From NCBI GenBank assembly GCA_946803715.1, contig CAMPET010000321.1, positions 1,531-65,530 on the forward strand: DNA of 64,000 nt, in the 5' to 3' direction. The DNA comes from Beroe ovata (lineage: Eukaryota > Ctenophora > Nuda > Beroida > Beroidae). Shown here in pieces: positions 52,301 to 63,126 of the stretch; position 1 is the stretch's first letter; every line of letters starts with the position of its first letter. Made by a program: the position numbers and the translations under genes. The notes beneath the pieces are model-generated. The model saw nothing but the letters and a program-made list of their open reading frames with translations. It did not search any database and had not been told where the DNA came from.

Positions 52301-55300
52301 GGTAATGCAGCATGGCTATTTCGCATCTCCCTTATTACACATAGCCTCATACCTCTCAAATAGTACATTACGACATCGCTTTATTTACCTGTTTACTACA
52401 AGTACGATGCGAAACTGTCAAGTATTATCCGATTATTGGTGATGAATTATCGTCAAATGTTTGCCTGCAAGATTCGTGGTCAGTGCCACTATCACCACGA
52501 CAACCAAAGATGGTCAAAAGTTGCGCTCCGCGCGCGGCCCGCTACTACGGTAAATGGTCATCGCGGCAATTAATTTGCTGGCAGCCCGGGTACAGCGAGA
52601 ATTTTAGTAGTGATTTTCTCCTTTTTAGTCGTGGGTAATTATAAAACGCACTACGTGTGACCTAGGTGTCCAGGTTGTTTGTCTACTTTAAATACTGAAG
52701 TGCCGTGCTGAACTCTCATTTCCAGAGGTATCAGATCGTGATCAGCTGTCACGCTACTCGATAGTTTTTGCTAGTTACCTCCATAATCTAACATTTTACT
52801 TTTTTCCATCGTCATATGATGCATGTTTTTATCAAACTTTACTTTCAAGTTTCAACTCTACACAGAGAATTAACCACCCTCTCTCCTGTCAGATTGCATG
52901 TCAATTTAGCAAGATGCTGTTCGAACGACACTTCCCAGTGAATTTGAAGAAGAGGTTCCTCGTCTCACCGCGTCTCTGCCTCCGCAAGAAATCCCCCCTC
53001 AACGCACCACCTCACAGTGACGATGACGTCATCACTCACAAGCCGGACATCACGATGAGTACCACCCTGGATCGGAGTAAGAGTGCGGAGGACCTGACCA
53101 AACATCAGATCACCACGTGCCAGCAACCAAGGGAGAACAGACTACAACCGGATATTGCGTTGCTCAGCAACCAAAACAACAATCACCATGGCACTCATTA
53201 CCATAGCAGCCAGGAATTCCTCAACTTTCTGAAGAGCAGCGCCAAAGCGGCAGATGACCACGAGCAAATGGCGAGTGCCGCTATCGTTCAACTAACCGTG
53301 TTGAAGGAGCTGATATCGGTAAACCAGCAACTCGTTAAAGCGGTAAAGAAGTGTATGCCAGACGAAGATGACGTGTTCTTCAGACCTGATGACGTGACCC
53401 TAGATCCAGATACCATGCGGATAATCTGTGAGCGGGTGGAGTACCATGCGACAAGTATCAAGGAGATGGCAGCACGGTCTGACAGTTACCATGACAACGT
53501 CACACCAGCCGAGACGGACTTGTATCGGGGACGGGAGATCAAGAGAGATTTGGTGGGTATCAGGAGATCACTCTTAGAGATGTCAGATCTCATAAAGATG
53601 AAAAGAAAGTTATCTCAGTGATACAGACTTTGAACTTTTAGGAATTTTAGTTGTTTTCACTGCGACTTCTCTAAGCAAACTACTCTACAACGAATATAAC
53701 AGCGATGATAGAGCCTTTTCATTTGGGTGGGCTGAATATATCAATTTTTAATCCAGTGACTTCTTGGACTTGTCTTTAGTTTGATAGTTATTGTAAACTT
53801 GGAACACACAAGTTTTCAAATGAAAATACCAGTTCGCTATTTGTCAGGAGATGTCCACGACTAAACATCATGACGGATCAGAGCATGACATACAAGTAAT
53901 TACTTTCAAACATCACTCAGAATTCCCAAAAATTCATGACGGAAGTATTATTGAAATTACTCACCTATTGAAGCAGAAGGCTATCGAAAGTAGGAAGTTG
54001 AGAAGGAGTAAGAGAAGGTGGAAGGCGAAGAGAAGTACGAATAGCACCACCACATCTACAATCCTGTTGTGAAGTTAATCAGGGGGGTGGATCAAACTTA
54101 TTAACGAATTAAGAGGCTCTAAATGTTTGTTCAGGGGCGCTAAATAAGAGCTCCGAAATGCGATAATTAATAATTATGAAAAATTAGAGAAATTTCAGCC
54201 TTTCCTCCTAACGTACCCGAGAAGATTAAACGTCCCCTTGTAGATACTTGAACTGAGTTTTATCCACAAAATTACACATATTCCTATACTCTGCATCACT
54301 CCCGTCGATTTCTTGTACTCTGTCACTACTTTCCGTACTTTAGCCGATGACATTGCAATCAACTTACCTGCAATGTTTGACATACCTTGTTTGTTTTTTA
54401 CAATAACTCTGCTAGAGTGTTGAATGGCATCAGTTAGATTTTAACCCTCAGAGTTCTTTAAACTCTATCATGGTTGATTGAGCCATAGTGTGAGAGTAAA
54501 TGCGTGCAACTTTATTAGATTAACACACAGCTTTCATCTTAATCTGCAGATTGAATCGAACAATATTACAAAATACCATCTTTATGGTTATCAAATTGTG
54601 CCCGACACACTCACACACACACTGACACTGACACCTTGCAAAATATATAAGACCGTTTTCAATTCGGGCGTGGTCCAAGCTGAACTTATAACAGGATCCA
54701 CATAAGGATTGATCATATGACTACAATTAATAGGGGAGGGGTCAGCACATTGTGAAAACAGTGAGTTATAGGAGCTCATATGCTCGCGAGATTAATGACA
54801 ACAGGTCATGGGCTGAATCGAGGACTCGAAATGAGGGATTCTGCCCGGAACGAGGCGTTGTTACTTGATTTGAGAAAAGATGTGCAAGATTCAATCGATT
54901 ACGTGTGTGGCAAACCTACAACGAGCGGTAGCAAGAGGGACAATCCTATCTTCATGATCAAGCTGGTACTGTCTTGTTTCATGGCATCTGAAATGCCGAA
55001 ATGGTTGTCACTCGACGCGGACAATAGAAACGAGGAGTACCAGAACAAATGCTGCCCCTGCCAGCCTGCTAGTGGAAAGAGGAGGTACATGAAAAACTGT
55101 CAAACCTGCATCAGCAAAGAGTGAAAAGGTCAGAGGGGTGAGGAAACATCCTATGACATTAGTTAAAGTTGACACTGTCACAGCTATGACAAGGTCTCCA
55201 CCAGCTGCCGTCACCATGATGATACCTGTAGTTGTTGTCAGATTATGTCACTCTGGTGACGGATGTCAAATCGATGACCATTCTCATGGCTAGCCGATTC

Positions 55301-58300
55301 CACGTGCGTGATGGCAGATAGGCTGGATCACGAGCAATGCATCCTGGAAAGTGCGCGCGGCGCACGTGCGCTGCTTCATTCAATTGAATACATGACATCC
55401 GCGCGCTGCATGCTGTGCATGCGCGCTTCTCGCGCCAGAGGATTCATTGCTATGTTCTCGCGGCGTACGCAAAACTCAAGCAAGAGAGAAATTGCCATTT
55501 TGTGACACCACAGAATGATATTCCCATTTCAGCATTCCTACTTACCGGACACAGTCATGAGGTGAAGTGAACCTGAATCACTCAACAACTAATATCTGCA
55601 GTCAATTCATAACCTGTAGCAATTGTGGCCGGAGCACAGTGGAAAAGGAATATCCCCATTTGCAGTTCACAGGGTCCAAATGTGAAGGACGTGGAGTTCA
55701 CTGTCTTGTGTGTACTGTCAAACGGTAGCTGTGGAAAATCATGATTCGATACGCGGTAGGTGCAACAAGAATTGCACTTGCGTGTAAACTGAAATAGGGC
55801 CTGGTCGTAGATCATTGGGACCTCAAAAAATAAAATCAGCGCTCAAAATACACGGGATTTGGTGATATCCACTGATAAAGGGGCAAATTGAGCTAGCGAC
55901 CGCCTGAGACCCTTAACCAACCCCTTCGTTGACGATTACTGGCATAGGGCGTGGTCACAGACCATTAGGACCTCGAAAAATAGAATCAGCGCTCAAAATT
56001 ACATAGGAAATGATGAAAAGGGTTCGTAAACTGAGTATATAAACGTATGGAATCCTTATCTGATTGGTCAAAAATTGCCACGTAGAGTAAAAGACCCTTA
56101 GATCACCGCTGGTATCCATGTAGTTGAGCCGGGTCTGCTCTCAACTAAGCGATGTGAGTGTCATATGTCATGTCATGGGGTGAATTGTATTGTTATTTGT
56201 ATCGTTCGGTTTATAGTCAAGTGAACTGGTCATGCGCTATGCAGCAGCCAAGTTCTGATACAGCTAGATCAACTCATGGGGCAGAGGATTAGGCTAGATC
56301 CTGCTAACATTCCCCGTCGCAATTGATACTAGCTGCAGCATGACCAGAACCCAAGACTGTATTTGTATTGCGTGTGTGTCATAGAACACCGATGATACAG
56401 CCGACCTGATGCTGATGGCTAGTATGCAACAACACACTACATTCGACCTGAACCCATGGCTACACAGCACTACACAATCAACTAAACTCGATGAGCTGGG
56501 TCAACCGACCCAAACACTAAGTACAAAAGTCGGTTTTATTAGTCTGAAATCTCAAAAATATTTCCTTATGATCTAGTTCTCATTTTAATTGTACATGTTG
56601 CAGCATCTAATTGATCACGTGTTCTATCACGTGTTCTATCCACTATCGACAGACATGAGATCAACCAATTATCTAATTATGATTGCTAACTCATCATTCA
56701 CCATGTAATTTTGAACGCTGATTACATTTTTCGAGGTCTCTAAGTTCAGTGACCACACCCTATGCAACTCGCCAGTTTCGGGTCCAATAAGGGGTCGAAT
56801 AAGTGGTTGAATAAGGGTCAAACAAGGGGTCAAACAAGGGATCAGTTAAGGGGTCAGATAAGGGTCTCAGGCGTTTGCTAGCTCAATTTCTATCCCTTTA
56901 TCATTGTTTTCCATGTAATTTCGAGCGCTGATTCCATATTTCGAGGTCCCAATGATATCTGACCACACCCTATGCCAGTATACGTCAAATAAGGGGTCAG
57001 ATAAGGGTCTCAGGCATTTGTTTGCTCAATTTTATTCCTCTATGATAGTATATTACTGTTTCCTATGTAATTTCGAGCGCTGATTGCATTTTTCGAGGTC
57101 ACAATGATATGTGACCACACCCTATGCCAGTATACGTCAAATAAAGGGTCAGATAAGGGTCTCAGGAGTTTGCTAGCTCAATTTTACCACTTAATCAGTG
57201 CATATCACTGTTTCCTATGCAATTTCGAGCGCTGATTCCATTTTTCGAGGTCCTAATGATCTGTGACCATGTCCTATGCCAAATGTCAGTAAGAGTCAAA
57301 TAAGGGGTCTAATAAGGGTCTTAGGCGCTTGCTAGCTCAAATTTTCCTGTTCATCGTTTTCTAAGTTATTTTGGGCGGTGATTACATTCTTCGAGGTCCA
57401 AAAGCTCTCTGACCACGCCCTATGTCACATTCAGTCAGATAGAGGGCCAGATAAGGGTATCAGGTGTCCATTGAGCGAGTTGTCTTCGATTAATCGGATG
57501 TTCATTTCCCATTATGTCAACACAACTGTTGAAACTATGAATCACCCTCATTTCGAGTAACTCATGGGAAGTTCTAGATTAGGATCCTAAACTTTGGTTC
57601 GATTAGGATCCTTAACTTTGGTTCGAGTGTCACTGAGACAGCAGCTGCGAGTAGGTTTACACCCTTGAGCATCTCGTCCAGGCGTCATTACCAATAAACC
57701 TTACCAAATACCAATTTTTCCCAAAACCAAATTACCAATAAACCTAGCTGATCTGAGATCTTTTATACGCGCGCGCGCGCCGCGCNTGTTTCCTATGTAA
57801 TTTGGAGCGCTGATTCCATTTTCCGAGGTCCCAATGATCTGTGATCATGTCCTATGCGATTTGTCGTCAAATAAAGGGTCTGACAAGGGTCTAAGGAGCT
57901 TGCTAGCTCAATTTTGCCCCTTTATCAGTGTATATCACTGTTTGCTATGTATTTTTGAGGGCTGATTCCATTTCTCGGGGTTCCAAAGATCTGTGACCAC
58001 GCCCTATGTCAGTATTCGCCAAATAAGGGGTCAGATAAGGGTATCAGGAGTTTGCTAGCTCAATTTTATCCCTTTATCAGTGTACATCACTATTTCCAAC
58101 GTATTTTTAGCGCTGATTCCGTTTTTTGAGGTCCCAATGATCTGTGACCAGGCCTTATGCCAGAATTCGTTAAATAAGGTGTAAGATAAGGGTCTCAGGC
58201 ATTTGTTTGCTCAATTTTGTCCCTCTATCATTGTATATTACTGTTTCCTATGCAATTTGGAGCGCTGATTCCATTTTTCGAGGTCCCAATGATGTGTGAT

Positions 58301-60726
58301 CATGTCCTATGCCATTTGTGGTCAAATAAGGGGTCTGATAAGGGTCTCAAGCGTTTGTTTGCTCAATTTCATTCCTCTATCATTGTATATTACTGTTTCC
58401 TATGTAATTTCGAGCGCTGATTCCATTTTTTGAGGTCCAAATGATCTGTGATCATCTCCTATTCCAGTATTCGCATAATAAGGGGTCAGATAAGGGTCTC
58501 GAAATTTTGCTCGCTCAATTGTACCCCTTTATAATTAAGTATATTGCTGTTTACTATACAAATTCGAGCGCTGAATCCATTTTCAGAAGTCTCAATGATC
58601 TGTGACCACGTCCTATGCCATATAATGTGGGCTCATTAGTAGAAAGATAATTTAGTAAAGTATCGTTCATTATGAGCGGTGACCAGAGAAGTGAGAGTTC
58701 TACTTGATTGAAGATTCTAGCTTCTATATAAAAGACTTGATCTAATGCAACACTTTCGGAATTTACAGTTAACATGTGCATGGTAAAATGCCGCGATTTT
58801 GTTGATGAAATCAAGCTGCGTCGCTCATCTCTGCAATCCCTTCTGAGAAGGGCCTTCTCCAATGCCTATTTGTAAAACAAAAAAGTTGATTGGGGAGGGA
58901 AAGATAAGAGGCTTGATAGTAGGTACCTGAGTAACAATGTAGTTAGGGATTAGCGCTGTTACTAGCAATGATGAGATACAGCAAACCAATAAAACATCTG
59001 CGCTCCGATACACTGTCTTCAGTTCGTCTGTTTTCAATTTCAGACCTTGAGGACATGGTTGATATCATCAATTGATAATTGTTGTTACATTTCAAATACA
59101 GCCGCAGAGAAGCAAGACACACTATACCAAAAATCGACCAAAAATTTTTTCCTCAGAAGCGATTCTAAATACAACTATTTCCGTCTTATTTCTGACGTAA
59201 AATTCAAATCTGGTGGAATATTTCAGCTAGCGTTGCCCGAAGAAATGGTGAAAATGAAAATCTGAGTCTGGCCCGAGTTTCTATAAATCGCATCGCGGCT
59301 TATGCCCAAGGGAAACGAGATAGGCACGAGATGCGATCCACAATTGTTAAAAAATACATAGGAAACGATTGCATTTATTCGAAAATTTGCCAAAATCTCC
59401 AGACTTTGAGTCGCAATGGAGGTGTAGTGAATGAGTCCCACACTGAGCTGCCTCGATTTTGATGGCTTGTAATAGAGACTTGAGTTGCAACTTTGATACT
59501 TATTCTGAACAAAACCAACTCTCCTACTGTTATTTTACAAGCAACAAACATTTTCAGGATCATTTAGTATTCATAGCTGCCGTAGGATGACGCCCAAATC
59601 ACGAATTCAAACTTTTAGGAAGCAGAACCGACAGAATGGCGAGATTCAATGAGACACACTGATACCAAAAGCGACCATGGTTGCATAGGATAAGAAAGTC
59701 AAGGCACCTTTAGCCCATCACATAAAGTGGCTTACAGTAACATCCTTTGGACTCACCAGTGAAGAGGAAGATCAGGGCAACAATGCTGAGTGAAACTGCT
59801 GAGTGAGACAATCGAGAGCCAGCATAGGGCCAGACAAATGCCAGAATTACTGCAACAACCTGAAAGGATGGGTCAAATAACACTAACATTTCCTATGTGC
59901 ATTGCTCAGTCTGCACATATTTGCTTATCAATATTAGAAAATAGAAGATGTATATAGAACCAGAATTGCTCTCTGGTAACGTAGGTAAGTATTGCAGGTT
60001 GTTAAAAGAGTGAGATTCAATTGATGAGGGTGTGAAATGAAATTTCAAATTTTGGTGAGAATGGAATTTTGTTAGGTTGACGATTGTACCACACAGCCTC
60101 ATTTTGTTAACAAGATCAATGAGTTGTAAGGATGACAAACCAAACCTCACAAATGATGAGAAAGTGTTTTAGGATGAAAGCTTTGATTGTCACTGCATTT
60201 CCACATTGCCATATCATATTCATCACTGGGAATAAACACAATTGATGTCTGATATCATTCCACTATTTATATTTTAGGATTTGGGTCATTGGTTAATGAA
60301 AATGCATATCCTGTTAGGTTAACCCATATCAGTTGAAGAGAAATAAATAAATACAAATAAATGAAAATGAAGAAAATTAAATGCTTGATAATGAGAACGG
60401 ATTATTAGATTGATTCAATTGACTTTGTATCACTGTCTACAATGTTCAATCATCTGAGGCAGATCATTAGATTCTATTAAATGTAGAATTCATCAACAGA
60501 TTGTACATACATTGATGTAATGACATTATTTTTGAGTGTTGATTCAACCTAAAATAAGGTCAGCTGTTTGCTAAGATAAGATAAGATAAGATCACACATT
60601 ACAAGAAAACTTATTCAATACATTCTCAGCCAATGAAAATTGCCACCTTTTTGCTAATGTGTCGTCTGCCGGTTGCAGCTCAACAAATTTTTGACTAGTG
60701 CTCCAAGACTTTTGTGATACAGACAT
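48333..60726 (-). CDS. SLC10A7: SLC10A7-like transporter (bile-acid:sodium symporter fold)
   Basis: SLC10A7 is a Golgi/secretory-pathway membrane protein of the bile-acid symporter family, needed for glycan synthesis and calcium handling in vertebrates. Eleven exons: 60622-60726 (ATG), 59757-59859, 58927-59045, 55614-55788, 55106-55225, 54916-54987, 54217-54367, 53965-54063, 51255-51343, 48634-48785 and 48333-48479 (TAA). They total 443 aa with all ten junctions in phase. Family landmarks: FTGLKLKTDELKTVYRSADV; the CAPATIATG and AAGGDLVIAVTVSTLTN pair (the SSG/GGN ion-binding region); PLVVGKLIAMSSAKVRK; a very hydrophobic exon 8; ILCSQKTLVLTAAM; LPCFVAHPLQMLVDSFLLEP. It is longer than vertebrate forms because of a Cys-containing loop in exon 4 and an acidic C-tail. 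Sequence matches are distant, so it may be a divergent paralogue. The first exon is the least certain. A good acceptor precedes its ATG, so an untranslated exon may exist. Confidence 0.88.
49245..49414. repeat. (TG)n microsatellite with assembly gap
   Basis: TG run interrupted by 58 n (49271-49328), then TTTG and more TG, then a short CT run. The gap sits inside the simple repeat, so its size is an assembly estimate. It lies in an intron of the SLC10A7-like gene. Confidence 0.92.
50431..50517. repeat. (CACACT)/(AC)n microsatellite
   Basis: CACACTCA units passing into a pure AC run that ends at an n (50519). It abuts the 5' end of a LINE remnant. Confidence 0.9.
50520..50654 (+). mobile_element. 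LINE ORF2 C-terminal remnant
   Basis: A 45-codon frame ending in TAG, starting LSVFKTALQKHL then IPDRPPIAGYG. This resembles the last residues of LINE ORF2 proteins (S.FK..L...L..IPD.P...GY). It begins straight after an AC repeat and an n, so the 5' part is lost or collapsed in assembly. It is followed by short AAGTAA-type tail repeats. It is inside a SLC10A7-like intron. Confidence 0.5.
52914..53621 (+). CDS. Unrecognised 235-aa helical protein, nested antisense in SLC10A7-like intron
   Basis: A single-exon ORF starting at ATG in AAGATGC context, with an acceptor-like TCTCCTGTCAG just upstream, so a 5' leader exon is possible. No signal peptide or membrane segment. The N-terminus is basic. 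Residues 50-70 include STTLDRSKSAEDLTKH. A helical stretch follows (about 100-148: SSQEFLNFLKSSAKAADDHE, then AIVQLTVLKELISVNQQLVK), then acidic DEDDVFF, then a second helical region to the C-terminus rich in charged residues. It may form a coiled coil. I recognise no family. Codon-rich GC content above the flanking DNA and its length support coding. It lies wholly in intron 8 (51344-53964) of the SLC10A7-like gene, on the other strand. Confidence 0.72.
   Translation: MLFERHFPVNLKKRFLVSPRLCLRKKSPLNAPPHSDDDVITHKPDITMSTTLDRSKSAEDLTKHQITTCQQPRENRLQPDIALLSNQNNNHHGTHYHSSQEFLNFLKSSAKAADDHEQMASAAIVQLTVLKELISVNQQLVKAVKKCMPDEDDVFFRPDDVTLDPDTMRIICERVEYHATSIKEMAARSDSYHDNVTPAETDLYRGREIKRDLVGIRRSLLEMSDLIKMKRKLSQ
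55789..56010. repeat. Two reversed copies of the ~150-bp satellite unit
   Basis: These copies are inverted relative to the main array at 56.7-58.6 kb. On the minus (transcribed) strand each has a CCCTATxxCAG end. For the copy at 55789 this is the predicted 3' splice site of SLC10A7-like exon 4. Confidence 0.75.
56700..58620. repeat. Tandem array of ~150-bp units in SLC10A7-like intron 3
   Basis: Eleven copies are marked by a GCGCTGATTCCATTTTTCGA-like core (about 56717, 56929, 57077, 57225, 57375, 57804, 57955, 58108, 58260, 58412, 58565), spaced 148-152 bp apart where contiguous. Each continues with ACCACGCCCTATGCCAG and AATAAGGGGTCAGATAAGGG. At 56787-56870 the second motif is itself amplified in 12-15-bp steps. 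A non-repeat insertion with a GCGCGC block and an n occupies 57475-57785. Confidence 0.9.
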
Positions 60727-60940
60727 AACATCTAAAAAAGAACCAAGTGGGTAGTAAATCAAAAAACTGGTGTGTTCAGAAAAATTAACCAAAATACCCA
60801 TCACTATTCAGAAAGTGAAATAAAACTGAAATTGAGACATTGGAACAAACTTGATCAATGATCATCATTGCACTCAGCAAGACTGCTGAGCAAGATTCAA
60901 GTAGACATTAAAAAGCAGTGTGATCGGCCTGCAATGAAGA

Positions 60941-61020
60941 CGCGCGCGCCGCGCGTGAAACAGTGGACAGATGGCATCTGGCATGGCAACTCAGCAACTG
61001 TTTCTCGCGCGGCGCGCGCG
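60941..61020. repeat. GC-rich palindromic element
   Basis: 60941-60964 and 60997-61020 are 24-bp inverted repeats (one mismatch) ending in GTGAAACAGT / ACTGTTTCTC. It shares the GTTTC..GCGCGC arm type with the elements at 5.2 kb and 61.3 kb. Confidence 0.75.
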
Positions 61021-61066
61021 AGAAACATGAACAATGGACAGCTACAGCTATGATTGTCAATTTAAT

Positions 61067-61172
61067 TGTAGGATTTTACCCTACCGTCGGTGCGCGCGAT
61101 TTTCAATCCGCCCCGGCCCCGTCCCTTGCCAGGGATAAAATCCCGCCAGCAAGGGTAGGGTGAAATCCTACA
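61067..61172. mobile_element. MITE-like element, 106 bp
   Basis: Perfect 19-bp ends apart from one change: TGTAGGATTTTACCCTACC at 61067-61085 and its inverse GGTAGGGTGAAATCCTACA at 61154-61172. GATTGTCAA occurs on both sides (61052-61060 and 61174-61182), a possible 9-bp target duplication, though a few bases separate it from the left end. The interior is GC-rich and non-coding. Terminal length and size fit a miniature inverted-repeat transposon. Confidence 0.75.
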
Positions 61173-61206
61173 AGATTGTCAAATGTTGTCGATCGATGAT
61201 AGACCC

Positions 61207-61353
61207 TGTCGAGAATTTCGTTTTGCGCGCTGCTTAAGCATCAGCGGTCTAGCATCGCCAGACAAGTCAAATGTTACCTGACCTGTTTCTTGCGCGCGCG
61301 CTTTAATTTCGGCCGCCGGGCCTTTGGGCTTTGAAGGCGCGCGCGCAAGAAAC
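61207..61353. repeat. Dispersed GC-rich hairpin element, copy 2
   Basis: 61207-61231 matches 5172-5196 exactly. GTTTCTTGCGCGCGCGCTTT (61285-61304) pairs with its near-inverse at 61334-61353 to form a long GC stem. Confidence 0.7.
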
Positions 61354-62504
61354 GCGGACACCTTCACACCTGTGTGACTGTGATGCAACATTGCAACAAC
61401 ATAATCATATTATCTCACACTTTCTCGTTACTGTCATCTATAACTATATTATAAAACTAGAGCATGATCATTTCCATTAGGACAAATAAACCAGGACAAC
61501 TATTAATTTCAACTTCAAGGCTGTCGAATTAACTTACTGTTGATGATCATGAATCGGGGATATTTTACTAAATACATCAAACTATATCAAAGTTGAGCTA
61601 GATCATTAGAATTAGATCAAAGTGATCTGATACTCATGGTATTGGTAATGATGGTAGATGATCCTTATCTATTAAATAACAGTGATAATAATAAATCGCA
61701 ACAAAATTATTTTGTGAATGATCTCTCAGGATAAATAGTCAAATAACATGCTTTCTAACACAAAACAATGATTAAAATCCATTTCAGTCAAAAGATAATT
61801 TGCCAATAATTACATTTAAGGCTCAAAGGCTGAAACATGGAGAATGGAGTTTTGCTGCTTTTTTTCAGAAAACAGTGGGCTTCGAACTCTTATATTTTGA
61901 CAACTTTACATTATTGTTACAAAACACGATCTTAAAATAGTACAAATATGATACATTTTCGTTTATATAATATTCACACTGAACAGTGTGTTAATAAAGA
62001 CGCTTTCAATCAATTGATAGGGACTTTAAGGTCTTGTATTGATACTGACACTGTAGAATTGCGAAAATGATCCAATAAAATCCTGCGTTGAAATTTTGAC
62101 GAGTCGTCGAGCCTATGGCATGGCAAGGATATCGTAGTCTAAGTCATGTTACACATACTGGGGCAATCTAATGAGTCCCTCGAATAGGGCTAAAAGAATC
62201 ATGGCATTCTCATTTTAACACCCTCTCCTCGACGCCCTTTCAAAGTAGATAAGAATAAGAAAGTACGAATACAATCGTTTCACAAATCCTAATACCTATG
62301 TAAATCAGCGTATCATAGAGCAACAAACTGAAAAAGTTCGCTCACGAGTTTCACCGTCGATATAATTGGAGTTCTATCAAAGTCAGGACCAGCAGAATCA
62401 ACTCAGCAGTGAAGAGGAAAGTATAAAGTTGACAAGAAGTAAGTTAGGTTTGGGTAATGAGGATATGAAATGAAGAGAGAAAGTCATGTGAAAGTGTAGT
62501 TTCT

Positions 62505-62578
62505 TGGCAACGGTTGCTATGTGGATAGATATGAGATGGTTGCTATGGTGACGGTTGCTATGGGTTGGTTGCTATGGG
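62505..62578. promoter_or_regulatory. Cluster of X-box-like GTTGCTATGG sites
   Basis: Four GGTTGCTATG occurrences within 75 bp; one, GGTTGCTATGGTGAC (62538-62552), is a good RFX X-box match (GTTGCYATGGYRAC). The cluster is about 550 bp upstream of the fusogen-like ORF. It may regulate that gene or be a short tandem repeat. Confidence 0.4.
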
Positions 62579-62652
62579 TGCTATCATAGGGTGGAATTGG
62601 AAGAAAGATAAGATGGTTTGGTTAGTGGATAGCGTATAATAATCGCACGATT

Positions 62653-62695
62653 GTGATTGGTTGGTCAACAAGAAAGCTGTTCTGTGATTGGTCAA
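62653..62695. promoter_or_regulatory. CCAAT-box pair
   Basis: GATTGGTTGG (62655-62664) and GATTGGTCA (62686-62694) are inverted CCAAT boxes about 30 bp apart, typical NF-Y sites of promoters. They lie about 430-470 bp upstream of the ATG at 63127. Confidence 0.4.
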
Positions 62696-63126
62696 TAATT
62701 CTCCTCTATGTGTGAGAGAGAGTTACAGCATATTAGAGTTACGGCTGACAACATCTGATTCCAGTGACTATACGCTGTCAACCCATCGGCCCTACTGGAA
62801 CATGCCTGGCAAGAAATGAAATGTTACAAAGCAGATCTTGCACCAGATCTGCAAGACGTGCAATGAATGGTATGAATTAAGTTCTATTGCAAATGCTAAG
62901 GTGGCGGAGGTGTCAATACAAACCTGGTTCCAGGCGAAATGATGGTGTCACATGATCTGTAATGGTCGTGTGCAGCACTCAAATCTGAGGAACAAGACGC
63001 ATGATGAGAAGTAGCTGGGAGTAGCATCAAACTTATATATTTTAGTTGATGATCAGATCTACCAATACATCTCTATATCATGAATCACCACCTTTTGTAC
63101 TCAAACAATGGCCAATTTGATCCACC

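Larger units (their letters stand above)
61354..63126. other. Intergenic and putative promoter region
   Basis: I see no gene. The last 600 bp contain X-box-like and CCAAT motifs (listed separately) and a small perfect palindrome GCAGATCT/AGATCTGC at 62831-62852. Confidence 0.55.

Noticed and set aside
53851-54072. 73-codon plus-strand ORF rich in Lys/Arg/Ser
   Set aside because: It is the antisense of SLC10A7-like exon 8 (53965-54063), which encodes a hydrophobic helix in phase with its neighbours.
58554-58862. 102-codon minus ORF near the SLC10A7-like gene
   Set aside because: Overlaps the satellite array and lies in intron 3; phases of the flanking exons join without it.
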